Shown: in pieces, positions 8,340-16,205 of the stretch
How the letters are laid out: the number at the start of each line of letters is the position of its first letter
How positions within the stretch are numbered: the stretch's first letter is position 1
Source: Phycisphaerales bacterium
GTDB taxonomy: Bacteria > Planctomycetota > Phycisphaerae > Sedimentisphaerales > Anaerobacaceae
DNA length: 64,000 nucleotides
Assembly (NCBI GenBank): GCA_030602885.1
Contig: JAUVYV010000003.1
Coordinates: 62,001-126,000, forward strand
Direction: 5' to 3'
The notes under the pieces: model-generated
What the model saw: the letters and a program-made list of their open reading frames with translations, nothing else
Told to the model about the DNA's origin: nothing
Databases searched by the model: none
Made by a program: the position numbers and the translations under genes

Positions 8340-8475
8340 CTAAGCTACCTTGAATAAGTTTTTAGACAATAACAACCCCTTGTCATTCCCGCGAAAGCGG
8401 GAATCCAGTAGTAAAACAGCTTGAGACAAAGCTTCAATCAATCTATTGTCTAAAAACTTTGTAACAGTATCTTAG
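8340..8475. mobile_element. 136-bp MITE-like element with about 32-bp terminal inverted repeats
   Basis: The ends CTAAG...CTTAG are inverted. Inside them AAGTTTTTAGACAATA (8356-8371) is matched by a perfect 16-bp inverted copy at 8444-8459, each 11 bases from its CTAAG end. Comparison with the uninterrupted copy at 9745-9839 shows it is an insertion, which is direct evidence of mobility or acquisition. It carries a TGTCATTCCCGC palindrome in its centre and no ORF. A target duplication is not clear. Confidence 0.65.
8381..8408. repeat. REP-like palindrome, copy 1
   Basis: TGTCATTCCCGCGAAAGCGG followed by GAATCCAG forms a stem (ATTCCCGC/GCGGGAAT) with a GAAA-type loop. It matches a second copy at 12635-12662 with one base difference in the loop. 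It lies inside the 136-bp inverted-repeat element. Confidence 0.75.
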
Positions 8476-8537
8476 TCGGGTTTTTTTAGCTCTTCGGCTT
8501 TTGCACAGGTCTAACTTTGACAAGAACATATGTAACT

Positions 8538-8622
8538 TGTCATTCTGAGCGCAGCGAAGAATCTCACACTAACAACGTGGTAAAATCTTAGGCCAGGGCC
8601 AGATGCTTCGCTTAGCATGACA
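8538..8622. repeat. Intergenic inverted-repeat pair (TGTCATTCTGAGCG type)
   Basis: TGTCATTCTGAGCGCAGCGA followed by AGAATCT (8538-8564) is opposed by AGATGCTTCGCTTAGCATGACA at 8601-8622, an imperfect reverse complement with a four-base deletion. This gives a bulged hairpin with about a 36-base loop. It lies in the non-coding stretch upstream of the nitrilase-like gene. Function unknown; it resembles dispersed palindromic units. Confidence 0.6.
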
Positions 8623-8862
8623 GCTTGATATTGGTCAGTTTGAGTGATGAAAATGGCTTGACTCTCTCTTTCAGAGATGTCCATAGTTTTGCCCCAAGCA
8701 ATTGGGTATGCTGGAGTCTGCTTTGAATGGACACGGCGAGAGAGAAATGATTGACAAAGAAGCCCGGGTAGCGTAATATGTGCGATGTGAATAGCCATCA
8801 ACTTTCAACTGTGGAAAGGACATCCTCAACTAATGCCTAACCAAGAAAAGAAGGAGTACAAA

Positions 8863-9561
8863 ATGAAAATAGTTGCTGGGACAATCTCGAGTCAAGGATG
8901 CGGGTACCCTACAGCTAACTCAAATCGTCTGGATCTTTATCGACAAATCTTATCACAGTCGCGAGAAAGAAATTGTGATGTGGTGTGTTTACCTGGCGGT
9001 TATCTGGCTGCTCAAAGCAACACAGAAAGAGATAAACTTGCAGAAAAGCTCGCAGAAGAAGCAGAAAAAAATAATATTGCGATTGTGATTGGGATTGATG
9101 TACTTGATAATAGATCCGCTTTTGCTGTATCATGGGTCCCCGCAGAGGAGCAAAGTTGGCACACATGGCAACAGCGTTCGAGTAATTCTACTGATTGGAG
9201 GCCCGAGAACGAAAGGTACTACGAGCAGCGTACTTTGACTTTGCCAGAGGGTGCAATTGAGGTGCTCATATGCGGGGAAATTTTCAATCCTGTGATACGT
9301 CGTAGTATTATAGAACGAAGTAATAATCTCACCGCTGTCGTTGATATTGCTCACCAAGCAGGAAGAGGTTTCAACCGAGCCACGAGGCCTATGCTGAGAT
9401 TGTCGAAGCAAGCTAATCTGGTGGTACTGTATTCAATAAACACACAGGGCCGGGGCATATATAAACACCTGTTTGACCACGGGGAAAACATGTCTACGGC
9501 AAATTCTGACATAGTTATGGAGGGTCCAACCTGGGCAGAGCTAAAGATTTGGGATGTCTAA
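8863..9561 (+). CDS. Carbon-nitrogen hydrolase (nitrilase)-like protein, catalytic residues partly lost
   Basis: I chose the ATG at 8863 (MKIVAGTISSQG) rather than 8833 because AAGGAG lies six bases upstream; this gives 232 residues. The order of blocks fits the nitrilase superfamily: 'NCDVVCLPGGYLAAQ', 'NNIAIVIGIDVLDN', 'EVLICGEIFNP'. The usual Glu of the LPE block is Gly (about G45) and the usual Lys is replaced (about R123), while the Cys (about C137) is kept. It may be a pseudoenzyme or a divergent member. It is AT-richer than its neighbours and lies between direct repeats of the scpB 3' end, which suggests acquisition. Confidence 0.55.
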   Translation: MKIVAGTISSQGCGYPTANSNRLDLYRQILSQSRERNCDVVCLPGGYLAAQSNTERDKLAEKLAEEAEKNNIAIVIGIDVLDNRSAFAVSWVPAEEQSWHTWQQRSSNSTDWRPENERYYEQRTLTLPEGAIEVLICGEIFNPVIRRSIIERSNNLTAVVDIAHQAGRGFNRATRPMLRLSKQANLVVLYSINTQGRGIYKHLFDHGENMSTANSDIVMEGPTWAELKIWDV

Positions 9562-9744
9562 CAAGGCTGTTTTTTGATACTATCGGCCTTTGAAATAGAC
9601 AGCCAGCACGATGTGGTTGCTAACCATAGGTTGAATAACTCAGCTATTGTTTTGTCACCCTTAGCCGCTTCCGGAGCGACTTTCGCCTTAAACTGAGCAC
9701 TCTGATTGCGTCTTTTGTTTTTCAAGAATATGCCTGCTGAACGT

Positions 9745-9839
9745 ATAAGGGACAGAGCTTGAATCGCACCGGCTTTTCTGCGTGAGCCGGAGAGTATTGA
9801 GCTACTCGGGTTTTTTTAGCTCTTCGACTTTTGGCAGGT
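9745..9839. repeat. Right direct-repeat copy (3' end of scpB and its flank)
   Basis: This uninterrupted 95-bp copy includes the last scpB codons (minus strand) and the downstream flank. It matches 8282-8340 plus 8476-8512 with a few substitutions. The pair flanks one gene, as attachment sites or duplication borders would. Confidence 0.75.
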
Positions 9840-10485
9840 CTTTGATGGAGTTTAGGCCGAAGTGCTGGAGGAATTTTTTTGTGGTGCCGTAGAGCATTGG
9901 CCTGCCTAAGACTTCTGCGCGGCCGACGATTTTGACCAGTCCCTTGTACATCAGATTTCGAACCATCTCACCGGCTGCGACGCCTCGGATGACCTCGACG
10001 TCGGCTCGCATAATCGGCTGTTTATAGGCAATGATGGCCAATGTCTCCAGGGCGGCCTGGCTGAGCTTGCTGTCGTCGCGGGCGCGCAGCAGTTTCTTTA
10101 GCCAGTGGTTGTAGCCGCTGAGTGTTAGCATCTGGTATCCGCCTGCGATTTGCTCGATACGGAAGGCATTATTGGCGACCTTGTATTTTTCGTTGAGGCT
10201 TTTGACGTGCCGGCGAATCTGCTTTACCCCCGTCTCCACGATATCCGCCAGTCGCACGGGTGATAGCGGCTCATCGCTGGCAAACAGCACCGCTTCGACA
10301 ACGGATTCGACGGTCGGCTCGAAATCGGCTGGTGGCTGTGGGAGATCGGGCTGCTCCTGTGCGTTTTCTGCGTCGGCAACCTGAGGCTCATCTGACGGCA
10401 GAGCCTGCTGTTCGGCTTGTTGCTCCGGCTGCTGGTCTTCGATGGTTTGCTCGTTATCGACGATGGCTTCCTGCTCTTCTGTCAT
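9802..10485 (-). CDS. scpB: Segregation and condensation protein B
   Basis: The C-terminal about 170 residues are a clear ScpB winged-helix pair: 'VVEAVLFASDEPLSPVRLADI', then 'LSQAALETLAIIAYKQPIMRADVEVIRGVAAGEMVRNLMYKGLVKIVGRAEVLGRPMLYGTTKKFLQHFGL'. ScpB binds the kleisin ScpA and the SMC ATPase to organise and segregate the chromosome. A Gln/Glu-rich disordered N-terminus of about 60 residues is longer than in typical ScpB. The track start at 10566 is GTG; I use the ATG at 10485 (227 residues), with moderate certainty because no strong Shine-Dalgarno is seen. scpA is not in the window. Confidence 0.92.
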   Translation of the reverse strand: MTEEQEAIVDNEQTIEDQQPEQQAEQQALPSDEPQVADAENAQEQPDLPQPPADFEPTVESVVEAVLFASDEPLSPVRLADIVETGVKQIRRHVKSLNEKYKVANNAFRIEQIAGGYQMLTLSGYNHWLKKLLRARDDSKLSQAALETLAIIAYKQPIMRADVEVIRGVAAGEMVRNLMYKGLVKIVGRAEVLGRPMLYGTTKKFLQHFGLNSIKDLPKVEELKKPE

Positions 10486-10733
10486 AGTTTTTTCCACGTA
10501 AACGGGTCTGCGTCTTTTCTGCTTACTGTTATTTTTACCTGTTTTAACATTTTTTGCAACCCCCACCCCAACTTTTTCCCCTCAATTTTCCGTCCCCCCG
10601 GCACACCGACGGGTTACCAAAATCGCCTGCCCCGCAAACGACATCGCATGGGTGAAAAGAAAAACCCAAAACCCTCAACTTGTTGAGCAGGTGAAAAGAA
10701 AAAATTTCACCTCCCACCTTCCCCAGCCCTCTG

Positions 10734-11513
10734 CTATTCTTCCGCTTCGGCATACCATCCGGTCGTAAGGTTGTTTTTGACGCAGTAGTTTATATACCCG
10801 TGAGACTTCTTTATCGCCGTCATCGTCGTTGCGATATCCTTCTTGTTCATAACGTACATCCTCCCCCACTTCTGACCGTACTCCCCGCCGAACGCCTCAA
10901 CCCCTTTGATTTTCTTAGCGTTTGTAAAAAGATTCAAGTTCAGTCCCTTTTTCATAACCTTAACCGTAACAAACACTCGCTTCGGCGAATAATAGTAGAT
11001 CCGGTACTTGTGTGCCTTGTTATATATCCCGTCTCCTATCTTTTGTATCTTCCCATCGAGCTCATGGAAAAGTTTCGCGCTTTCCGCCGTTCCCTTTTTC
11101 AGATATTCATTAATCTCGTACGTGCTGCTCTTCGATATCTTATCAGGTGCCTCCACACTGATGTTTTCGAGCTTGCTGATTTCATTTTTCAATTCGAGCA
11201 CTTCCAGCGACTTCGGGCACTTCTGCCAGTCATGCTCCCAGCACACTATCATCTCCGCCTCTGCTACCGCGTGCTTATGCCTGGCAAAATCCGAAGACTT
11301 GAACTCGAATTCTATCTTTACTTCTTCCCACCTGTTCTTGCCGACAAAGCGTTTCGCTATACAATCCGGATATCCCGTCCGGATCAGTTCCACGTACATC
11401 CCGAATTCGTGCGCCACCTTGCCGAAAAGAAATACCACACCCTGTTCGTTCGTTGGCGCATAAACCAACCCCCTGAAATTGATCAATCTGCCTACTATGG
11501 TTCTTCTCTTCAT
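10734..11513 (-). CDS. Putative PD-(D/E)XK-like domain fused to DUF5655
   Basis: 259 residues. N-terminal half: 'GYPDCIAKRF' then 'WEEVKIEFEFKSSDFARHKH' and 'EMIVCWEHDWQKCP', a D...ExE-x-K layout that looks like a PD-(D/E)XK nuclease core. Middle: a helical linker. C-terminal about 110 residues: 'YRIYYYSPKRVFVTVKVMKKGLNLNLF' and 'WGRMYVMNKKDI', typical of DUF5655 (often labelled predicted transport protein, true role unknown). It follows the 11555 gene after 41 bases. Such pairs occur in defence-like contexts, but a defence role here is inference. Confidence 0.65.
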   Translation of the reverse strand: MKRRTIVGRLINFRGLVYAPTNEQGVVFLFGKVAHEFGMYVELIRTGYPDCIAKRFVGKNRWEEVKIEFEFKSSDFARHKHAVAEAEMIVCWEHDWQKCPKSLEVLELKNEISKLENISVEAPDKISKSSTYEINEYLKKGTAESAKLFHELDGKIQKIGDGIYNKAHKYRIYYYSPKRVFVTVKVMKKGLNLNLFTNAKKIKGVEAFGGEYGQKWGRMYVMNKKDIATTMTAIKKSHGYINYCVKNNLTTGWYAEAEE

Positions 11514-11554
11514 TTTAAACCTCGCTTATCCCTATCATTTCGAAATCCACATGT

Positions 11555-12280
11555 TCATCGCATCATTCTTGGTACGTCCACAACAACCCCTTCCCCAAAG
11601 ACATCGTAAACCAACCTGTCACAGGAGTATATGTGAATCTTGTCGAAAGTGAGAGCGTCCTTGAGTTTGAGTTCACCCGGCATCTTTTTAAGCAGATCTA
11701 TTGCACTCTCGAATCTGTAGGAAATAGACATTGGGCCGTCGTCTTCAACAATAAGTTCATCCCCTGCAAACCTACAAAAACTGGTCCTATTCAAAACTTG
11801 CGTTTTTTTCTGGATCGCATGCACGATTATCTCAACCCACTGCTTTTCCATCCCGTAATCACCCCATCCTGCACTTGTCAATTCTTCGCCCGGCATCTTC
11901 ATTGCAATATTGGATTTGTTTGGAAGCAATCCGTTAAGAGTATAATACGGGAGTTCCATTAAACTGCTTTCAGGATACTCTTCAAATTCCTTTTCATCCA
12001 TCTTGTATTTGCCTACTGTTGCCCTTGTGTGCTCTAATCCTAAATAAACATCAGCCCCGGATACCACAAATCTGAAATCCGGCGACTCCCCTCTCAGGAT
12101 TTCAACCGGCGTCTCGAGCTTGTGGGTCTTAATCCCTGCCAACAGGAAGATGCAGAGCGACCGGAGTTCATGCCCCGTTCTTGTGTTATCTTTAGCAAAC
12201 TTAAAGTACGCGCTGGTGATTTCAACCAGACCTTCCTCACCTCTCACATTTATTCTCTGCCCAACATCTGACAACACCAC
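11555..12280 (-). CDS. Hypothetical protein with possible PD-(D/E)XK-like motif
   Basis: 241 residues from a GTG start preceded by GAGGGAG. The segment 'ESPDFRFVVSGADVYLGLEHTRA' resembles the PD...ExT arrangement of uncharacterised nuclease-fold proteins. The rest ('GDYGMEKQWVEIIVHAIQKK', 'IHIYSCDRLVYDVFGEGVVVDVP') is not recognised. It is 41 bases upstream of the DUF5655 gene on the same strand, and nine bases downstream of the stop of a truncated ORF, so the three form one transcription unit. No transmembrane segment was seen. Confidence 0.55.
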   Translation of the reverse strand: MVLSDVGQRINVRGEEGLVEITSAYFKFAKDNTRTGHELRSLCIFLLAGIKTHKLETPVEILRGESPDFRFVVSGADVYLGLEHTRATVGKYKMDEKEFEEYPESSLMELPYYTLNGLLPNKSNIAMKMPGEELTSAGWGDYGMEKQWVEIIVHAIQKKTQVLNRTSFCRFAGDELIVEDDGPMSISYRFESAIDLLKKMPGELKLKDALTFDKIHIYSCDRLVYDVFGEGVVVDVPRMMR

Positions 12281-12289
12281 GATACTCCC

Positions 12290-12430
12290 TCAGAGAAACT
12301 CAAGAAACTGGAATGACTGCAATTCACTTCTTGCATCTTTCTCTTTCAACCAGGCGCCACTCTCCACATCGTCCTTCTCTTGTTGCTGAACCGGAGCATG
12401 CTGGAGATGCACTTTCCCAATTCTATCCAT
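12290..12430 (-). pseudogene. Small or truncated ORF at the head of the nuclease-like cassette
   Basis: This reading frame is absent from the ORF track because only 46 codons follow its single ATG. The open frame is longer, back to a TAA near 12558, and reads protein-like: 'EWRVSYEKFVVETRW' then 'GMDRIGKVHLQHAPVQQQ' and 'SELQSFQFLEFL'. No good start with a Shine-Dalgarno lies at its beginning, so it looks like the 3' remnant of a longer gene. The stop lies nine bases before the GTG of the next gene, whose Shine-Dalgarno follows the stop directly. Confidence 0.4.
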
Positions 12431-12634
12431 ACCCCATCTCGTTTCAACAACAAACTTCTCGTAGCTTACCCGCCATTCGTTTGACGGGCTTTGCCTTTTC
12501 CCTTTTGCCTTGCTTCTTATGCCCTCGCGACTTTTTTCTCCGTGTCCTCTTCTTTACTCAAAGTTAACTCAAACTGACCGTTTTTAGGGTAAGCACAGAT
12601 ATAAGTATTGTATTGATAAGAACATAGCGTAATT

Positions 12635-12662
12635 TGTCATTCCCGCAAAAGCGGGAATCCAG
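12635..12662. repeat. REP-like palindrome, copy 2
   Basis: TGTCATTCCCGCAAAAGCGG followed by GAATCCAG; it differs from copy 1 (8381-8408) by one base in the loop. The flanks, with TCTAAAAAACTT and CTTAG near 12723-12751, vaguely recall the ends of the 136-bp element, so this may be a decayed relative. The surrounding 12431-12779 interval holds no other gene I can support. Confidence 0.7.
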
Positions 12663-12779
12663 AATCTCAAAAACAGTGTTAATCTGCGTTATTTATCCGC
12701 CGTCCTTTTGGCGGAATCAGTATCTAAAAAACTTCGTGTCTTAGTGACTTCATAGCCAAAATCCGTGTCAATCCGTGGT

Positions 12780-13892
12780 TCAAAGCTCTTTCCACGTAAA
12801 CGGGTCCGCATCCTTCTTACTAATCCTAATCGTCATGCTTGACAGCCGTTTTTTTAATTGTTGCGCGAACTTTTTGAGTATGAACCTCTCGGACACCGTG
12901 TGAGAAAGGCACAGACAGGTCAACCCCGCTTCCTTGGCCGCTAAGGCCTGATGGTGCTTTAGCTCGCCGGTGACATAGAGGTCTGTTTTTGCAGCGATGA
13001 CCTGGTTGACGATATGGCCGCAAGAGCCGGCACAAACGGCTGCGGTCCTTACGGTGCGTTTGGCAGGGCCGACGATGCCGATGGCTTTTGCGCCGGTTTG
13101 CCGCTTGATTGCGGCGATGATTCTGCTCAGCGGTATTGGTTTTTCGAGCTTGCCTATTCTGCCTAAGCCGAACTTGTCCTTCTCGTTATAGAGTCTGAAC
13201 ACATCGAACGCCGGCGTTTCGTAAGGGTGCGATGTCAGTATCGCGTCTATTACATCTCGCAGCTTCTCAGCCGGTACAATCGTCTCGAATCGAAGCTCGG
13301 GGACTTTTTCGAGCCGGCCTTTTTTGCCGATGGCAGGCTTAGCACCATCGAGAGGCAGGAAGCTGCCCTCGCCCTGCCCCGTAAACCCGCAACGGCTGTA
13401 GTTACCGATATGACCGGCGCCGGCGGCAAAGACGGCGTTGGCGACTTTGGCGGCTGAGCCGGTGGGAACGAAGACAACAAGCTTGTAATTATCGCCTCCT
13501 GGTACATCGACGTAGTCGCCGAGCGGTTCGGCATCCTTGATACCGACAATCTCGGCCAGACCGTCGTTGACTCCGCCATCGACTACATCCAGTGCGGTAT
13601 GCACCGAGAACACGGCTATCTTCGACTTGACAAGCTCATGTACTACCGAACCGGACCCCGATGCGGTGACACTCTTTAGCCCATCCCATATCACGGGGTG
13701 ATAGCTGATGATCATGTCGGTCTTAAGCCGCTTCGCCTCTGCGAGGACGTCGGCGGTTATGTCGATTGTTAGCAGAATATTGCTTACTTTCTTGTCGGTA
13801 TCACCGACCAGCAGGCCGACATTGTCCCAGCCCTGCGCCAGTCGAAGCGGCACAATCTCCTCAATTTTCTTCGCAATTTCTTTAACATTCAT
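12780..13892 (-). CDS. Nif3-like dinuclear metal centre protein
   Basis: 370 residues, the long form with an inserted PII-like (CutA-like) domain. N-terminal block 'LAQGWDNVGLLVGD' and 'TDMIISYHPVIWDGLKSV' carry metal-binding His/Asp. Residues about 130-245 form the insert ('YKLVVFVPTGSAAKVANAVFAAGAGHIGNYSRCGFTGQGEGSF'). The C-terminal block 'DLYVTGELKHHQALAAKEAGLTCLCLSHTVSERF' carries the remaining ligands. The family forms hexameric toroids; bacterial members are annotated GTP cyclohydrolase I type 2 homologues, with the true substrate unsettled. It overlaps pabC by four bases (ATGA) and is last in the rpmE operon. Confidence 0.9.
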   Translation of the reverse strand: MNVKEIAKKIEEIVPLRLAQGWDNVGLLVGDTDKKVSNILLTIDITADVLAEAKRLKTDMIISYHPVIWDGLKSVTASGSGSVVHELVKSKIAVFSVHTALDVVDGGVNDGLAEIVGIKDAEPLGDYVDVPGGDNYKLVVFVPTGSAAKVANAVFAAGAGHIGNYSRCGFTGQGEGSFLPLDGAKPAIGKKGRLEKVPELRFETIVPAEKLRDVIDAILTSHPYETPAFDVFRLYNEKDKFGLGRIGKLEKPIPLSRIIAAIKRQTGAKAIGIVGPAKRTVRTAAVCAGSCGHIVNQVIAAKTDLYVTGELKHHQALAAKEAGLTCLCLSHTVSERFILKKFAQQLKKRLSSMTIRISKKDADPFTWKEL

Positions 13893-14761
13893 CTCTTATT
13901 GCACGCCTTTTCCACGTACTTTTTGTAAAGTTTTGAAAGTTTTTTCACGTTTTCCCCCGGTCTTCCATCCCCGACCGTGTGCTTTTCCACCGCCACAACC
14001 GGCATTATTTCCATAATAACGTTGGTTAGGAAGATTTCATCGGCAACGAGCATATCATCAATAGACAAATCCTTCTCCATCAGCTTCATATTATTGCTTC
14101 GGGCAATTTCGCAGACGGTCTTTCGGGCTATGCCGCCCAGGACGGGCGTGCTTGTCGCGGGGGTCAAGACAGTTGAGTCCTTAACCAAAAAGACGTTGCT
14201 GACGCAGCCTTCAGCAAGTTTGCCGTCGGTGGTAAACCAGAGAGCTTCTGCGGCTCTTTTCTCGTGAGCTTGTCTTAGGGCGATCATACGCGGGAGATAG
14301 CTTGTGGTCTTGTGACCACAGGTTGGCTCGGTAACGTTTTGCCTGAAGGGGCAGAGCACGACGAGGACGCCTTTTTTGTAGTATTCAGCCGGATAGGGCT
14401 GGAGCTTCGTTGCCGCGATGAGCAAAGTGGCTTTTCGGGTTTCGTCCGATTGTGATATTGCCCCGGCCGAAAGAGTCAGGCGAATGCGGGCATCGGTCAG
14501 TTTGTTGGCCTTGAGAACATCGTACACTGCCTCGGTCAGGAATTTCCTGTCGTAGTCGTGCTCAATCGAAAGGGCCTTTGCGCTTGCGAACAGCCGGCCC
14601 AGATGGTCATCGAGTCGAAAGACCCCGCCCTTCGGAGGGGCGGGGTAACTTCGCATCGTCTCGAACAGACCGGCCCCGTACAGAAACCCACCGTCCGTTG
14701 CCGAGACACAGGCCTTCTCAGCATCTATCAGCGCATCATTTAAGAAAACCTTTTCTGCCAT
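13889..14761 (-). CDS. pabC: Aminodeoxychorismate lyase (class IV aminotransferase)
   Basis: I use the ATG at 14761 (MAEKVFLNDALIDAEKACVSATDGGFLYGAGLFETMRS), which overlaps the pabB stop in a TAATG junction and gives 290 residues; the track start is upstream inside pabB. The class IV PLP fold is clear: 'GHKTTSYLPRMIALRQAHEKRAAEALWFTTDGKLAEGCVSNVFLV'. This enzyme releases pyruvate from 4-amino-4-deoxychorismate to give p-aminobenzoate for folate. Adjacent pabB makes PabC more likely than a branched-chain or D-amino-acid aminotransferase, which share the fold. Confidence 0.85.
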   Translation of the reverse strand: MAEKVFLNDALIDAEKACVSATDGGFLYGAGLFETMRSYPAPPKGGVFRLDDHLGRLFASAKALSIEHDYDRKFLTEAVYDVLKANKLTDARIRLTLSAGAISQSDETRKATLLIAATKLQPYPAEYYKKGVLVVLCPFRQNVTEPTCGHKTTSYLPRMIALRQAHEKRAAEALWFTTDGKLAEGCVSNVFLVKDSTVLTPATSTPVLGGIARKTVCEIARSNNMKLMEKDLSIDDMLVADEIFLTNVIMEIMPVVAVEKHTVGDGRPGENVKKLSKLYKKYVEKACNKR

Positions 14762-16173
14762 TATCTGCTTCGCTTGTTCCGGACGGCGTTGATGCCTGCG
14801 AGCAATGCCCTTGCTTTTGTTATTGTTTCGTTCCATTCGGCGTTGGGGTCGGAATCGGCGACGATGCCGCCACCTGTTTGAGCATAGGCCTTTTGTTTTG
14901 CGATGATAATGGTTCGTATGGCGATATTCAAGCAGGAGCTGCCGTCGAGGCTGATATAACCAATGCCGCCTGTATAAACGCCTCTTGCGGTCGGCTCGGT
15001 TTCGTCGATGATTTGCATCGCCCGGATTTTGGGAGCGCCGGTGATCGAGCCGCCGGGGAATATCGCCTTCAGGATGTCGCAGAACGTGGTATTTTCTCGA
15101 AGCCGGCCTGCTACCGTTGCGACTGCGTGAAAAACCGTCGGGTACGTCTCGATGGTTCTCGGCTGGGTGACTTTTCTTGTGCCGGGTACGCAGATTCTGG
15201 CGATGTCGTTGCGTTCGAGGTCGATTATCATATTCAGCTCGGCTTGTTCTTTTTCGCTTGTGAGCAGGTCGCTGAAGTTGTCGGCGTTGATTTGCTTCGC
15301 AGCCTCGTTTTTGTCTTCGATTCGCATTCGGGTGCCTTTGATCGGTTTTGTGCTGATGACGCCATCTTCGATTGTGATGAACATCTCAGGTGAGGCGCTG
15401 ACGACTTGAAAATCGCCTGCGTCAATGTAAGCTGAGTAGGGACTCGGGTTGTAGTGGTTTTGCCAATGGAAGAGATCTATCGGGTGGGCGGTGTAATCGC
15501 ATTCGAATCGCTGGGAGAGGTTTATCTGATAGACGTCACCATCGTAGATGTAGCGTTTTATTTTCCTTAGGGCCTTGAAGTAGTAGTCCGTGCTCATATT
15601 GCAGCCGATTTGAGAGAAGTCGATGTTTTCGATGTCCGCAAGTGACGGCTGTTCGAGGGAGATTTTTTGCGCCCGCTCCAACAGCTTTTCGAGACCAGCG
15701 AGTTTCCCTTCGGGGGTTTCAGTATCGTCGGCAAGGCCGAGGGCGATTAGCCAAAACTGCTGTTTCTTATGGTCGTATGCAATCAGCCGGTCGTAGAAGC
15801 ACAGACGAATCAGGGGCATCTTCAGGTCATCAACGGTTGTTTCAGGCAGCTTCTCTATGTACCTGCCAAGCTCATAGCTGAAGAAACCGATCCATCCACC
15901 GGTGAATATCCCCTTGGGAAAACAGAGATTTCCGTTTGCTTCAAACGTGTACTTGCCAAGTGCTTCCTGAAGTTTTGGAAATGGGTCGCTCTGTCCTGCT
16001 CGCAATTCCAGGACCTCTCTTGGCTCTGCTGCCCAGTAAGTGAGGCCGTCACCGTCGGTCTTTGCTGAATTGCCGCCCAGGATTGATGGATGCTTGAGCT
16101 GGGAGAATGTTTCACTCAGAGCAGGCAGACTTGTCGAGATGCGGACCTTTTTAGCGTGGAGTTTGCAGGCCAT
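14761..16173 (-). CDS. pabB: Aminodeoxychorismate synthase component I
   Basis: 470 residues from the ATG at 16173 (MACKLHAKKVRI); the track ORF reads on through deoC and is not real there. The chorismate-binding domain is intact: 'GDVYQINLSQRFE', 'FQVVSASPEMF', 'TKPIKGTRMR', 'ERNDIARICVPGT', 'FPGGSITGAPKIRAMQIIDE', 'ARGVYTGGIGYIS'. The PIKGT motif separates PabB from TrpE (PIAGT, seen in the trpE of this window). It makes aminodeoxychorismate with a glutaminase partner. No pabA is adjacent, so TrpG at 56251 may serve both pathways (inference). Confidence 0.92.
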   Translation of the reverse strand: MACKLHAKKVRISTSLPALSETFSQLKHPSILGGNSAKTDGDGLTYWAAEPREVLELRAGQSDPFPKLQEALGKYTFEANGNLCFPKGIFTGGWIGFFSYELGRYIEKLPETTVDDLKMPLIRLCFYDRLIAYDHKKQQFWLIALGLADDTETPEGKLAGLEKLLERAQKISLEQPSLADIENIDFSQIGCNMSTDYYFKALRKIKRYIYDGDVYQINLSQRFECDYTAHPIDLFHWQNHYNPSPYSAYIDAGDFQVVSASPEMFITIEDGVISTKPIKGTRMRIEDKNEAAKQINADNFSDLLTSEKEQAELNMIIDLERNDIARICVPGTRKVTQPRTIETYPTVFHAVATVAGRLRENTTFCDILKAIFPGGSITGAPKIRAMQIIDETEPTARGVYTGGIGYISLDGSSCLNIAIRTIIIAKQKAYAQTGGGIVADSDPNAEWNETITKARALLAGINAVRNKRSR

Positions 16174-16205
16174 GGTTTCGGGCTGTGTTGTGGTTGTAGC
16201 CGTAG

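Larger units (their letters stand above)
8282..8512. repeat. Left direct-repeat copy of the scpB 3' flank, split by an inserted element
   Basis: Positions 8282-8340 plus 8476-8512 align with 9745-9839, sharing for example TCTGCGTGAGCCGGAGAGTA and TCGGGTTTTTTTAGCTCTTC. The copy contains a decayed version of the last scpB codons (minus strand). It is split by the 136-bp element at 8340-8475. With the intact copy it brackets the nitrilase-like gene. Confidence 0.75.
7390..8862. other. Degenerate, repeat-rich region without an intact gene
   Basis: Between the portal gene and the nitrilase-like gene I see no intact coding region. It contains a DUF2007 pseudogene interrupted by a 177-bp foldback element, a copy of the scpB 3' flank interrupted by a 136-bp inverted-repeat element, and several palindromic repeats. 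The first stretch, to about 7740, holds only short ORFs with no recognisable product. Terminase genes, which would be expected here for a phage module, are absent. Confidence 0.7.

Noticed and set aside
10689-10712. Hairpin AGGTGAAA/TTTCACCT between the DUF5655 gene and scpB
   Set aside because: Eight-bp, AT-rich stem with an eight-base loop and no U tract; not enough to call a terminator.
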